Source: Eudromia elegans (taxonomy: Eukaryota > Chordata > Aves > Tinamiformes > Tinamidae). From it: DNA of 64,000 bases. Below, in pieces: positions 10,331 through 58,028 of this stretch (positions within the stretch are counted from its first letter, which is position 1; every line of letters begins with the position of its first letter). Both the position numbers and the translations under genes were made by a program. The stretch covers positions 969,748 through 1,033,747 of the forward strand of contig PTEX01000164.1 in assembly GCA_003342815.1 (NCBI GenBank), read 5' to 3'. The notes under the pieces were generated by a model, which made no database searches, had not been told where the DNA came from, and worked only from the letters and a program-made list of their open reading frames with translations.

Positions 10331-13300
10331 CCAGGCGCTTCTGGAAAAGACACGGTTAGCTCTAACGTGTGAACTGCAAGCGTGTTGTGATCGGAAGGCA
10401 GGAAGGGCGTGGGGCAGAACAAGTTTAGTCCTCACGTGGGACACCTGGAATAAGCACTGTTGATGATAACATCATTTAGTATCAAAGTGTCTCAAATATA
10501 TGTCAACAAAGAACAACCTGGCAGGAAGGAAGACTGGAAAAGAGGCATTCACCTTTGGGAATCCCTGGGGGTTATCAAGCACACTGGTGATAACAGGGTT
10601 ACTTTTGTAGCTGTGGCTGTTAGGGCTTCCCCAGGACGTAAAGATCATCCCGTGCTTGAAGATGGCACGGGAGCCCTCGCTGGCACGAGGTCTGTGCAGG
10701 CCTCTGCGGGCGGCAGCGCTTCCTCACCCAAGGAGGGTTCTGTGAGGCGCAGTGCTGAGGATTCACCAGATTAATAGCTGTGAAGTGGCCACGGAAAGAA
10801 AGCAGAAAGATCTTTCGTTTGCTTTTAAATGCATTTTGCACATCTCACACAACAGTGGTACAAGGATGACTGGGAGTTTCATAAAGGAGGTATAAAAAGT
10901 TCCAAGGACATTTATGCCTTCTATCCAAAATTAGAATATAAAGTAAAGCAGTAGACCTTGACAAAATGTTTGGAACTGCCTTCAAGCAATTTTTTATTTG
11001 GGAGAATTATCCCAGGCTACGTTCTAACATACAAAACAATACAATTTACAAATTTCATCTTGCTGCCAGTATGTCTTTGTGTTCCAAGACAGCATCTCCC
11101 TTGAATATCTTAAAATTACAAGTATCTGTGAATTTTCTATTAAAATTAGGACCATGACACATGTGTTATTTCCCTGCTGTTGCTCAAGAAATACTGTACA
11201 GATAACCAAGGTCAATTGTTAGCACAGCCACTGAAATTGGTATTTCAAGTAAATATTGACACTAGCCCATAAATATCAACATGCTTGGTAATTTTCTGGG
11301 TGAAGATGTGAATAATGGGAAAACTGGGCTTGCCATAAAAGGAAGGGGGAGAGCAAGCAAGCTATAATTCATTGTGTGCAAAGGATATGCTGCAAAAAAT
11401 GACTTTATGAGGGTCAGCTGGGCAGAAATGAGACACAACAGCCCGTAAGGAGGCTTCTGTAGCATAACAATCAGCTAGGTTTTCATGAAGCTTGTTGATT
11501 ATTACAGAGAATAGTTCATTCTAATTTGGCTATCAGCATAAAATTTGTTCTAGAAAAGAAATATTAGTTCTCACATAAAGACCTCATGATCGTCTTAGTG
11601 GCTTTCTTAGCAGTTTTCTACTGTCAAGAAACTGATAAATTCTGCAGCGTGAAGGTGCGACTGATTTTTGAGTTAACGCTTCTTGTGATAGGGTGTTCAG
11701 AGCTGGGGCTGGGCGGCCCGGGAAGCTGCCCACGAGACGCAGTGCTACGAGGGAAGGCAGCCACCGCTGCGGTGAGGAGAAGCCGTCATCCCTGCAGAAT
11801 GGAAAGCGTGCCGAACCACTTCCATGCGGCCAGCCAGATGCCGGGGGAGCCTTCTGGCAAGAGGTGAAATATTGTTAGATGCTGCAGCTACTAATTGGGT
11901 TTTAACCTTGTTGTGAACAGACAGAAGCCATCTTCAGAGCAATCATGTTATGCTAACTGAACATAAACTCAATTAAAAATTATAGTGAGGACAAGCAGAC
12001 CTCCCATCTACTTCAGAGGGAGATACACATGTCAAGTCTGGCTTTGAATACCATTGCACTGAACAGCCTAAGTATACTTCAATAGCCATCAAGGTTTTAC
12101 AGTATGTTTTGAGTGCTCATTTTCTCCCCTGAAGCTTTTAGAATTTCACAACATTTTTGTCCATCTTTCACCAGTTTCTTACTCTTCATGCACAAGGCAT
12201 TTGTGCGCTTGAACAGCACACTTTTGTTTTATTCTGCGTTGAACCATCCTACAAATTCTCTAGTATGTATTTATCCATTGATTTCTCTCTCCCCCATGCA
12301 TTGCTCTCATAAGTATCCAATATCAGTACCTATCCACATCTGCTGTTACCTTCTAAGGAATTTCATTACTGCCATTTATATATATCTGCATTTGCCTCCA
12401 ATTAAACCGCCATACTCTGAAATTGGCTGAAGGTCCATCAGTAGGATGAAAACTTGCAGAAACTGCAGTTCACAACACAGAGCCCACGTGCAAACACGCA
12501 GAGCGCTGCTCTCCTGCCAGCTCCCTGCTGACAGGAGCGCAGGAGACACTTTGCTCTGGATTCAGTATGTAACCTAGGAGAGCCGTCACAGTACCCCAGA
12601 AATGGAAGTAAAATGTAACACGAAGAAAAACATTTTCTTATTGCCGTTTATCTTGAAATTTATCCTTATTTTCTGCAGCATGTCAGTTTTAAGCTGACAT
12701 GTTTTCTTATTCACTTACCACAGGCATATAATTTAACAAAACTAAAATAAAACCAACCCGTTTTGGGAAATAGGCTATGTCACCCATCTGCTCTCCTGAA
12801 GGGCACAACTCGGCCAGGCATTGGGGCTACCACAGAGTCCCGTGCGACTCCTGCCATGCCCTGCCATGGTCCTGGCTTTGCTTCTGCTACTGCACTTTAC
12901 TGTGCAGGATCGGCAGCCACTTGCAATCAGCATCGTGGCTCCTGTGGTTAATGGCTTCACACCACTCTCCCTGACACAGCACGACATCTCAGTAGGCTTG
13001 TTTCTTCAAAGGGTAATCTCACAGGAGGTGGTCTGGGTACAGGATTAGTTATGGAAGGACAATCTCATTAATAACTTCCCCTCCTGAGATAGATGCATTT
13101 ATATATTTTTGGCAACTCTTCACTGTTATTATAATGTAATTCTGTTAAAGACAATACTTACCAGAAGGTCTCTTAGGCCAAGCAGAGAGATGTTCCATTT
13201 TACTTTTTCCTAATTAACATAGATGGAAATCTGAAGTTGCATCTTTTCTTAAAGAAGCACAGTTTGGAAATGGCAATGTATGCTCTCACATTGAACCTAA

Positions 13301-16300
13301 CAACAGAAAACAGGGAATATCTTGCAGGGATTTGGACATGAGGCTGGTCTAATGTTTGAATCTGAAGCTTAAAATACTTGATCATTCTGGACCCAATTGC
13401 TCTAAAGAATCATTCATTCCCCTCTTTTCAGGCTGGCTCCTGTTTCATGCTGCTTCTGCTATGTAGATGTTTCAAATAAGAGCAAAAAAAAAATCCTTAA
13501 TGCCTGTAAGCATAAGCAGAGAAACAGCACTCATTCTGCCAGCTAAGGTTTGCACCAGTTTATTTGGACAACATTTTCCCACCTTTTCTGCATCCCTCCC
13601 AGTTGGAATATTTGAAATTAAGATGTGACAGGAACTTAAGGTCCCCCCATGGGGGTGTTCAGAGCTACGTCAGCGCTACGTTGGGCTGTGTATGCCGAGC
13701 AGCTCACGTAGGAGGTTGGCCGCAGGGGCAATTAAAGCCAAACGTGTTTTAACGTAAGCCTTGCCTCTCCCGTCCCTGATCCAGTACTCGGCCCTGTCAT
13801 CACGTGCCACGTTCTCCCCATGCAGGGCCTGCTGCTGCGTGTGCTGCTAAGCACCCTGCACTGTGCGTGCTCCGTTTACGCCCATTAGTGTGAAAGGATA
13901 TTGTCAACATACTTTTCAGCCTGGAGTTCATACCACATTGCCAAATTACATTCAGCAGCAACTGACAAGTGCCAGGCACTTTCTCTGACAAATTCCTAAT
14001 CTGAGCTTCCTGGTTTTGCTCCATAGCTTTTATTTTTATTCTGGCAGACATATCTGCATTGAGTGAAAGAAGTTTCTCAGGCGCAGTAGTGGAAGTCTGT
14101 CCTGTGCTGGCATGCAGCCCCGGTGACAGTTCCACACTTTAGGGGATTTATCATACTCCCTAAAACAGCACAAGCTTCAATACTGTCTGAATGCAAATAA
14201 AGAATGAGAATAAACAGGCAGTAACACCGTATACAGTGCAGCGAGTCAATAAAGAAGAACTCTGCTATACAACATTGATTTCAGCTGCTCAGTATTAATT
14301 CACGTTCAAATTAGCAAGAGCACTTAACTTGGAGTATTTTATTGATAAGAACATAAGCTAGAAGTGGAAACTGCAAGACATCTTCCCACTTAACTGTGGA
14401 CATAGATCTACACTGGTGTTGCAAAAAAGTCTACCAGCCTTTGCCACATTGATAATGCAGTAAGTTGTGGCAACTGCCTTTTCCTTAGCCAGGGAAGGAC
14501 TAAAAATACATTATTTCATAAGAAAATCCTAATAAAGAAACATTATTTTTGATAGTTTTCTTTGAGCTACATCTATATTATACTGCATTTTTTTCTTAGA
14601 TATTCCCTTAAAATTAATATTTAATGTCAAATGTGAAAATATCAAGGTACCTTGCCATAAGGCATCTTGATCTCTTCTATACCATAGACTATATTTTTTT
14701 CCAGAGGGTCTATTTTGATTTTTTTAATGCTGTTTATCGTAATGTGGGGGACGAGTAATTATCCTGCTATTTCTTTCTTTTGGAAGAGAATTAAATAAGA
14801 GGAGACAGTTCTTCATCAGTTATAACTTCTGGGGTGCCTGAGATTTGCGGCTCTCATTGGGAGGAGTGTTTGCTAATGAAGCTTTTGAAGCCCCAGAGGC
14901 AGTGTCTGATTGTAATTGCTGAAAGGTGACTCCTGAAGAGGTTTATTTGCACTAATCAACACCATGTTGTGCCTCAAAGCTAGACTTCTCTTAGATGCAC
15001 TGTCCCCACCGAGTTCTTCTGCAATAACTAAACAGCCTTTTCTGTTTACTTTTGTTCTGGCACCATATCTGTTTTTTAATGGTGTCTTTTGAAGCTGCTC
15101 TCCAAACCTGTTGTACACTTAAAACTTCTTAATTTCTTTCCTGTGCTTTCCTCTTGCAACCCTTAAACCTCTCTCCCCAGCTGTTCAAGCCAAAGGGACC
15201 TTGAGGAAGCGTTAATGGAAAACCCCCAGGGCTCAAGGGCGAGGGGTAAATATCAAATCTGTTATGCACAGAGTAACTGTCGTTTCTTATTTCCCAGTTG
15301 GTGGCCATCAGAAAACATTACCTTCGCAGCCCTGGAAGCAGCTAGATAACATCAGATTGATTCTTATTCAGAGCTGAAACAGCCCTTTGCTTCCATAAAT
15401 GGTTGCTGCCTATATTTTATTGTAAAATTGTTCTCTAAAACTGGAAATAATTTGTGTGTCTTAGTTATCAAAGCAAGCTTGCTGTTCACATGGACTACAG
15501 ATAGTTTTTAAGAAGAAGAAGAAAAAGAAAGGTGTTCTAGAAAAGACACAACAATTTACCCCAGTCTTGTCCCAGCAAGTTCTCGTGTCTTTGCTTCATG
15601 GACATGGAGCAAATTGCTCTGAATTTGCTCTACGTTGCTGCCAGCCTAGGCTGCTGCATGGTTCAAGCTGCCTCCTTGGGGCAGCTCTCCTGTTTTGCAA
15701 GACCTTGGGCTCTCGCGCCGAGCTCCTTGTGTCACGGCAGTGCTGGCAGCCGCGCTGGGCAGGGCTGCAGCTTCCTGCCCCTCGGCCGGCTCCCACTCAC
15801 TGCCCTTCTGATATCTGTTAACATTAAAATACTGCTGCTGCAGCTCTGTTTCAAAGCACTTCGAGCTGTGAAAATCCAGACTGCTTAGTTATAACAGCAC
15901 TTGTGGTGCACAGGACACTATGCAAGGAAGAACATTAAGCAAAAGGCAGGAACCACAGTGGGATGAGCTTGGGAGCATAAAACATCAGGTTGGGATTTTG
16001 AGCACTATTCCTAGGGCACTCGATGACATTTACAGACCTTTCCTGCCTAGTACCAGTTCCCGTGGTAGCACAGGGCCGAGGGAAAGCTGTCACTGGAGCC
16101 AATTAAGGAAAAAAATGTGAAAACTCTGTAAAGGTGCTTGGAAGGTCAGGAATAAATCCTACTTGTCGTTTCTTGCCCCACGACCTAGTAAAACACGGTG
16201 CTGCTCGTGACCACCGTGCACGGTAGCTAGAAAAGAAGCTAGCGCGAGGAGCAGGGAGCAGGATTAGCTCAGGGCTGCCATTGGAAGCTGGCCAAAGCTC

Positions 16301-19300
16301 CCTGGGTAACACAGAGCCACCAGGCAGGGCTGCCCTGTGGGCGGCAGAGGCCCTGGGGAATCGTGGAGTCATTACAGCTGTAAAAGACCTTTGAGATCAT
16401 CGAGTTATACTGCAGAAACGCGCGGGGCGGCTGAGTTATGGCTGCTGCGGCAGCCGGGGCCAGCACGGAGGCCGCTGCTGAGATCACCGGCTAGACACCG
16501 CGGAAGGGAGCGGCGGCATGCAAGATACTTCCCGAGTTGGGGATTAACCCCTGCATGGGCAGGGTGCCAGCACGCCGCTTCACCAGGAGGGCTCCGGCCG
16601 CTGCGACCCACCTGCATTTCCCCAGGCTCCTCAGCACGGGCACCAGGCCCTGCCGCCTCCTGTCTCATCCTCCTGCACAACCTCTCCTAGGTCATTTCCC
16701 CTACGTGGGGCTCTTCTGGATATTCATTCTGTAAATGCTTTAAGAAACAACCCATTGCCTATCATTAGGACACTCTGGCTGCTAGTTACTGCTTGCATTG
16801 TGGCTCGGAGCTGTAAATACCAAAGACAGAGAATACCCAACAGGAGTGCTGGCCATGCGATCCAGCATTTCCTATGCACACCATTCATTAAAACACTGGC
16901 TTAACTTCCTGAGAGGTGAGAATGTGAAGGTGTTACTAACCTGCTCAGTCCATGGTTTTATCGTGCCGTCACCACATGGATTTTCTGAAGAACAAAGCCC
17001 CTTTTACCAAAGTCTACGGCTGTATAATGCTGGTCATAGACTTTTCATCTTCCCTGGGTCCAACTTCACACACATCTGGCAGGAGGTTTTACTGGGCTGT
17101 AGCAGAAACCCATCTAAAAGTAATTTATTAACATTCTGGGGGCCATCTGAAGGCCACATGTAATCAAGACTTGAAGGAAAAAGAGGTGGATGCTTGTTTA
17201 AAAGAAACAGAATTTGATCAGCCTTGAAACTACTGAGGCCAGAAGCCTCAGGGAGGCTCCTACTGCCACTTACTAACAATAACAGCTCTGAAAACTGACA
17301 TGCAAGAAGTGGAAGTTTCAAAGCTCATATACCAGTGACTGACAAACGATTCAAAGTCTTTGAAAACTTGGGAAGTGATAAGTCAAAAGATTTAAAGCCC
17401 CAGATGATAAAGTCAGATGTTTTTTTGAGGCACTAGGTTTTCATTAAAAAAAATCTAGTTCACATGATTGCCTGCAATCAAAGTGTTTGAATTTCAGAGA
17501 CTGATCTGTTGCATTTTAAAATTAATCTACTGGTTTGGGCTGATATTTTTGTATCTGTGGGGCTGGCAGAAGGAGGCTTGTGCAGACACAATCAGTCGTT
17601 AGGTCTTTCTTTCAGCATAAATGCTGGGGAAATTGTCATCCCCAGCGTCAAGGTCTAAATGTCACTTAGCTGAGATTTACTAGGCAGAAGAATCAGAAAT
17701 CTCCTCTGCTCAAAGTTCAATGCTTTCTCACTGAAAAAAAAAAAATTCTCATGCTGAATTTTTGTCTTTTTCTTCAAAATGCAAAGGTTTAATTTTTCAT
17801 AGCATATAAAATCAAACATTCTTTCATTCCTGACCCATATGTATAGTCGGTCAAGTAATTATGAATGAAAATGCCAATTTGCTTATACGAGCTCTGTTTA
17901 TGACAGAGATTAACTTAAGAAATTTGTACTGCTGGCATTTTATTAATACTGTTCTGCTGTAAAATTCCTCAGGCAACAGGCAAAATAATGACTTAAAACT
18001 TGAACAGGATAATTACCTTACAATGCAGGCATGCTGAAGAGAGAGTCAGCTTGGGATTTGAAAATACAATTTGTTAGGACCATATCCTTTATAGAAAAGG
18101 GTGTGAAACATTTACAATTACCTTAATTTATTACCATGACATTTTGGTTTACAGCCAATCAATTCCTAGCACATTAAGGAAAATCATATCATTATTCAAT
18201 AACAGAATTTAGCTATTCAAAGCAGTTTTCTTAACATTTAATTTTGGAAATGTAACTCTTCAAATCTTAGCAGTGAATTTCTTGTCATGGCCACTTTGAT
18301 TTATCCAGTGTCTTTATTGTATCCGACGTGCCAAGATGCTCTGTGAGTGAAAGAGATTTAGCACAGGAAGCCCTGCCTATTGACTCCCAGCTTAAAGCAC
18401 AGTGTTCCTCCAGAAAGGAGCCGATAAGGACATATAGAAAGATGTGCCTAAAAGCATCTCTAAAACAATTAGATAAACTAGTAAAACAAACAGTTAGAAA
18501 ACATCATATTTCCAGACAAAAAATATTACTCATAACATTAACCCTTATATAAGGTCAGACATATAAAAAGCAACTAAATAAGGAGCCATTAAAAGAAGCA
18601 GTAAGTAGTTTGTTATTAATGACAGCCATCCTATAAAAATAAGACTTTGGAATTAAAGTTCAGTTATTTGTCTAGGTACTGCCATTAAGTTGTAATACAG
18701 CACAACTGTGTTCTATCAAAAATGGCACCATCCCACACGGCACTGCGTTCTGATTCCTGATCATTTTAAACATCAACTTTCAAACAACAACTGTTCCAGT
18801 GGCTTTTTTGCTCTCCTCCCATTTACATTTGCACATTTTCATCTGTGCAAAACCCTATTTTGATAATATTCATTTCAAAAGCAGTGGCTGCTATTGTATG
18901 AATAAGAATTTCAAGCAGTTTTGTAGTGAACAAAAAAATAAATCTGCCATTGAAGTCAACTTCCCATGCGAATATATCTGAAAGCAACATAGAAAAGTCA
19001 CCTGCAGAAAAAGTTCTACGCGAGGCACTGGCCTCGTTCTCCAAGAAGCGCTTTACACAATCCACTTACCGCTCGCTGCAAAAAGATGACTATGGATTTT
19101 CAGTAACATTTACATGATCATATGTGACTTTAGCATTTTATCCACAGTGAAAGAAGGCCTTTCTTGGGCTCCATCACTCTGGAAACTTGAATAACAAAGC
19201 ACTACACTTCCATATTCAAAAAAGGAAAAATAAGGGTAACAAATTTCTCATTTTCAATATCACCTGTTTCATTCACATTATTAAATTAGCAGCTCATGTT

Positions 19301-22300
19301 TTTGTTAGTAAAATTAGCCACAAAAAATATTTTCAGTGCGATGCAGTTGGTCTGAGGACGAACTATAAGGTCTATAAAATGCCAGCATGCATAAACGCCG
19401 GCTGCAGGACGGCCAGCGAGCGACACGGGACCCCCTGTGAAGACACCACGGTATTTCTGCATCGCGTGCAGGCTCCCATGCGCTGCATCCGGCGGATGTG
19501 CAGCTGATGAGCTGAGTGTTCCCCGTCCCACTGCAGTGGCTCGGGACCCCCGTGTGTCTCAGAAGGCAGCGCGTGGAGCAGCGCGCCTTTCTCACCCTCG
19601 CGTAGCCACGACCATCGCGACGCTATACAGAGTATTGCCAGAGGGATCAGGAACACCCCAGAGCTCCCCTGAACTCTGCACGGAGCGTCACCTACCCAAA
19701 CCGTCCACCAGCACCCCGGCTGACGGCTCACTTCACCAGAAATTGATGGTGTTGCCGTAATGGAGTTATCAGAGACAGATACCTCCTATATAGCTTCCCG
19801 GTCACTTAAGCAATGATAAACGAGCACCAAACACTGTAAGCACAAAACAAGACCATAAATACCCAATTTTTAGTTAAAGAAACTTCAGACAACTGCAGCA
19901 TCTTGTAATTTCCAACATTTTATGCATGCTTTCGCTCCTGTCAAAAATATGCTGTGTAATAGTGAAAAGAGGGTTTAGGTAGACTTTAATTTTCTCATTT
20001 AAAACAGCCATCCATCCAGAGCAAATATTGCGACAGCCTGCTCTGGATTACACAGAAATACTTTGCTGAACCTTAAGGATTTATAGCGGCTCAGTCCTCC
20101 ATGCCCTGGAGAGCAGGTGGAAACTGCAACCACCACAAGTTGTGAAGCGGAGGAGAGACCGCTGGGACAGGGGAGGCCGCCCCGAGCCCTTCACTCTGCT
20201 GTGGCATTTACACGCACGTGAAAGAGGTCGCAAACACAGCGGGAAAGAGGCAGCAGCCACGGCCAGCACCCCCTACTAACTTAGGAGGTGCACTGAGGAA
20301 TTTTCACTGGAATTACCTTGAGGCTGTTTGTTATCATTCTGATTTGTATGATATTTGCACAAGCAAACCAATCTCAGTTCAGGTTCACACTGGCTGCGGA
20401 CAACTCAGGAAAAAACCCAGCATCCAGTTGCTCAAGGTAATTGAGAATGTGTATTTTAAGCTGCTGCTTTGGTTCATCAACTCCCACATAAGCAAACACA
20501 ATTCTTTTCAGCACTGTAATTAGCTGGGCTGCTGCTGCTTACAGAATGTATTCTCTTTCCCTGTTCTGCTACAGCACTTAAGAAATGGACTTTCCTTTCC
20601 CTTCTTTTTTGTTTCCTGTCCTCTTTTCAAAGCAGAGAAGAAAACTGCACATTTGGCAAAGCTCAGACTATAAACAGTAGATTTTCACTTCATACTCAAG
20701 AAATTGGAGGTTCTATATGAAAAATTCTAGTAAGTTTTGGAATAACACAAAACACTAGACCCACCAGAAGGAAAACTAAGTTTTGTTACGGCACTGTTGT
20801 ACTGTAAGTCTTAAATAATGTATTAAACATTAATAAAGTTCAGATGTATCTAAATGCTCAGGAGCAACCAGAAATTACATTTTCTACTTTCTGTAATGCT
20901 AAAAAATGAACTCCATATTAGTTTAACGTAGGCTTTTTGAAAAATAGTTTACATCCTTCCACCGAGGAGGATATGTACATTTAAAAACCCTGCAAACATT
21001 TATACCTATTATTTGTACATTTTAAGGCTTTTGTTCACTTGTATAATTTTATTTACTTTTGTTTCCTTCACAAAGGTCAAAAAATAGTTAATCAACCACT
21101 TTCCAAAGACAAATGAGGAATTTAATAACAAAAAGCCTCCATTTTGCCCTATACATTAAGCTTATGAACTCTCATACTTGTGTTCACACCTTCTCAATTA
21201 GTTTGCTTTTAAAACTTTGTTACTTCTCGTTTAAATTGCTATACAGTCTCAATCAACTCCTAAAATATTATGCAGTAAGAATAAGATTACTTAGCTATTA
21301 TATTTTATGTGGCAAACAATTTTAATTATTAAATCTACTACCAGAACCATCTTAAGTGTTCTGCAGTCAAGTGTGCTGGAATTTATATTCTGTAAACCAA
21401 ATTAAGACAATAAATAAAAGCAAGCTATATTGTTTCAGATTTTTTTAATTGTATTCCTACAAAATCATGTAAACATTAGCATACAGATTCAGAAAAAAAT
21501 CAATATAATGATGCATAAACTGTAGGTTTAAAAGAATGTCAACACTTCAACAGTTTATAAATTAATATGTACAGTCATGGGTACTCATCATTAGATAAGA
21601 ACACCTCATAACTAACACCTCACTGAGGAATTTAGGTGCAAGAGCTGTCAAACGGAGAGGTGCTCTCCCACCAAACGTGATTATGAGGCAACATTGCAAT
21701 CTAAATGACTGCCCAGCCTTGCTTCATATTAAGCATTCAGTTTAGCTGCTAAAAGAAGTATAAAACAATAGTTTTGGTATAAGTTTATTTGAAATCATAT
21801 AGCAAAGATCTCTAATGTAATAAAACCAAAAGAAGAGACTACTCCTTAAACAGGTTTCTAGGACAATGAAACTGAAATGAAGTTTACTCGGGTGCACAGT
21901 GAGGCCAGTGGCAGCTCCATTTCACACCATTTCCTGAAGAGCACCAAAACAACATCTCTAGCTAAAGAAAATATTTCAGGTAGTTTAGAAACAGAGGGTA
22001 GTAGTTGGATGAAGAAATAAATAAGATGTAGAGCACAGATTAGATCGATCCAAAATTCCTGCTTCAGCACTGATGCAGCATTCTGGGCAGTTCAGTTTAA
22101 AAAGTGACAGGAATCTAACACTGTTGCTAAAATCAACTCTTACCTTCCTTTTAGTCAATCCCTACAACCATACTTCACAGGCAAAACCTATGAGAAACGG
22201 ATCCTAAAGAATGTTTTCAAATTAGAGGCATGTTAGAAAATCCTCAGGTATCAGTGAAGTTAACAGACTACATACGATCACTAGGATTATCCCGGAAATA

Positions 22301-22660
22301 CTTGATTCTACAAAAGATCTCTTAATACACTATAATATGATCTTGAGAGGCTCTTTTCAGAGTTAAATGTATTTTTCCATTTCTAGAGCCGATGGAGAAT
22401 TTTATGTCATTTTATTTGGTATACTTTTCATACACAGGAAAACCCCTCTCCCCCCGCTAAAGATGAATAAATATTGCACTAATAAAGATGTTATTATTTA
22501 CAAGAAAGGGGAGGTCATATCTAGTCATCTTTTTAATCATATTTTCTTCCAGTTATTCAGGAACAAATTTTGTTTTTTTCTTTATAGGAAATCCTGAGCA
22601 GTAAAGTGAACAAGGTTTGGCAAACAGCACCGTTTTTCCATTGCTTCTCCGAATTAGCAG
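10331..22660. other. Intergenic region between PARG 3' end and the OGDHL-type promoter
   Basis: I see no conserved coding exon here on either strand. The open frames present are short and give no recognisable protein. GC-richer patches occur at about 11.69-11.87, 15.6-15.8, 16.3-16.65, 19.38-19.7 and 20.1-20.3 kb; the one at 16.36 kb carries a CR1 fragment. Stretches such as 17.3-18.3 and 20.8-21.6 kb are AT-rich and featureless by eye. They could hold enhancers, which only alignment would show. Confidence 0.65.
16358..16412 (-). mobile_element. CR1-type LINE 3'-end remnant
   Basis: The plus strand reads gaatcgtggagtcatt, then aaaagacctttgagatcatc and gagtt. This follows the reverse complement of the CR1 3' end, whose usual form is agaatcatagaatcat, then ggaaaagacctttaagatca, then tcgagtccaac. 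CR1 is the dominant LINE of birds and reptiles. Only about 55 bp is recognisable, so it is an old, 5'-truncated or decayed copy. Confidence 0.7.
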
Positions 22661-22666
22661 GGTACA

Positions 22667-22672
22667 TTTATT
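22667..22672 (-). terminator. Candidate poly(A) signal AATAAA for PARG
   Basis: The plus strand reads tttatt, giving AATAAA on the gene strand 1.66 kb after the PARG stop. It is the first perfect hexamer I found downstream. Usage is inferred only. Confidence 0.3.
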
Positions 22673-23436
22673 ATCAGCACTGCATCTAGAGACACTATCT
22701 TAGTTGAACTAAACACCCAAATAAGAGCTTATCATGAACAGTGTTGTTCCTGTTGTCAGAATCTGAGCTAATGCTGCACACCTAGGAGCAGAAGAAACGA
22801 TCTTGCTAACTCTGAGGACACAAGACGTGCATAAAGTAAAGGCCCTGAAATCCTGTCCCAATTTTTGATTCACTTTGTTAGAATGGATGCGTATGGAGGA
22901 AAATACAGTTCACAGGAATGATAGGAAGAAACTGCTTACGCTGCGGTGTCACCTTCCAAGCAGCACGTTTCCACACTGCCACGGCAGCATTAATACGACG
23001 GCGCACTCTGCAGTACTTAAATGACCCAAACTCTTCACTGTCGATTCCACCAGAGCAGCTCCAGCAGGGAACACGTTACTGCAAGTCAGAATCCCAACAG
23101 CTTCCAGCATTTAATTATGTCATATTCCAGGCTCAAAGCGATAACATCGGACACGAACCCAAAGGCTTTGCTGATACCAGAACTGTAGCTCAGGGCATCT
23201 TCTGCGGCTGGATCATGCTGTGCTCCTGAACTGGGTAGAACAGCCATGACAAACCAGACAGACAGAGAACAAACAAACAAAAAACACAGAGAGATGAGGC
23301 TAAACGGAGCAATTTGGGCTTCAACTGTGGATCAACTAATAAGGACATAAACCTTCCACTGGATTGCCCTTTACATGGGACTGGAAAGGTTTCATCACTG
23401 ATGCACCTCAAGTTTTGTGTAAACTATTAATTTGTC

Positions 23437-23442
23437 TTTAAT
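23437..23442 (-). terminator. Candidate variant poly(A) signal ATTAAA for PARG
   Basis: The plus strand reads tttaat, giving ATTAAA on the gene strand about 0.89 kb after the PARG stop. This is the commonest variant hexamer, but it is also frequent by chance in AT-rich DNA. Confidence 0.22.
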
Positions 23443-23495
23443 ATACTTCAGCAACATTCATTCAGTATTCACATAGACGGTAATAGGTTTTTATA

Positions 23496-23529
23496 TTTTT
23501 TTTTTTTTTTTTTCCCTTCCCCCCCCCCC
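23496..23529. repeat. T18 / C11 low-complexity tract
   Basis: A run of 18 T, a short CCCTT spacer and a run of 11 C. On the PARG strand it reads G11 then A18. It lies in the probable 3' UTR and is a likely site of length variation. Confidence 0.9.
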
Positions 23530-24330
23530 AAACATCTTTTGACCTCTCTTCCTTGTTGCCTTTCTCATGTCTAAAAAGCCACAGGAGCAAGCTCCAAACA
23601 AAAGAGCTCGTGCTCTTTTGTCTCTCATCTGTAGCCTAAGGACATTCCTCCCACTGAGATGTATTCCCATTTTTGCACCCAAGCCATTACAGCTACATCT
23701 CTCGCTCATCTCAACCTTCTACATGATTTCAGCATAGCAGAATACAAACACAACTAGCTGACCTTCTCAAAGGATACTGCCAACAACAGCAAACTTCGAC
23801 TAGCTAGACATGTTAATTTAAATGAATGAAAAGGTTGATAAGAAAACCAAAATATGCTGGCAATCCTAAGGAAGTAATAAAAATAATACTATTGTCAGCA
23901 AGAGTAATCATACAATTCTTCTCTACCTAACATCCCAGGAGTTATGGGGCTCCTTGTACTGCAGCGTTAGGATTATGTGAGAAATCTAGGTAGGGTAGCT
24001 CAAAAATGAATGCAGAGGAACACAGGGAAATATTTTGACATTTTCCAGTAATTTCTTGACTGAAATGCAAGTGTATTAAAATACCCCGCTGGTATAATAA
24101 CCTAGCATAACACAACCAGAATTACCAAAGAAATCCTTCTATGTGCATATCAACAAGGTTTTCATGTATGAAACAATGAAAAAAAATCTCTCTCAAAGGT
24201 TGATTTTTGTGTGGATGATGTACGTAATACTACCAATGCAATCAATATATAAGTTAAGCCAATTCATGAACAATTCAAACAATATACCAGTGGGAAGAGA
24301 AGAAAAATGTTTTGATTAAACATACTCATT

Positions 24331-58028
<33,698 letters not shown>

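Larger units (their letters stand above)
22673..24330 (-). other. Probable PARG 3' UTR and downstream flank
   Basis: This stretch directly follows the PARG stop codon. It has no recognised coding exon. It contains an 18-T run (23496-23513) followed within a few bases by an 11-C run (23519-23529), and the two candidate poly(A) signals described separately. The true extent of the UTR is unknown. Confidence 0.45.

Noticed and set aside
9707..10463. Several overlapping long open frames on both strands over the CpG island
   Set aside because: They are open because stop codons are rare in very GC-rich DNA. The products are Ala/Arg/Pro/Gly-rich with no recognisable domain, and the region is explained by the promoter and exon 1.
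19286..19760. Overlapping frames of about 80-119 codons on both strands in the intergenic region
   Set aside because: They are mutually overlapping shadows in a GC-rich patch, with no recognisable protein.
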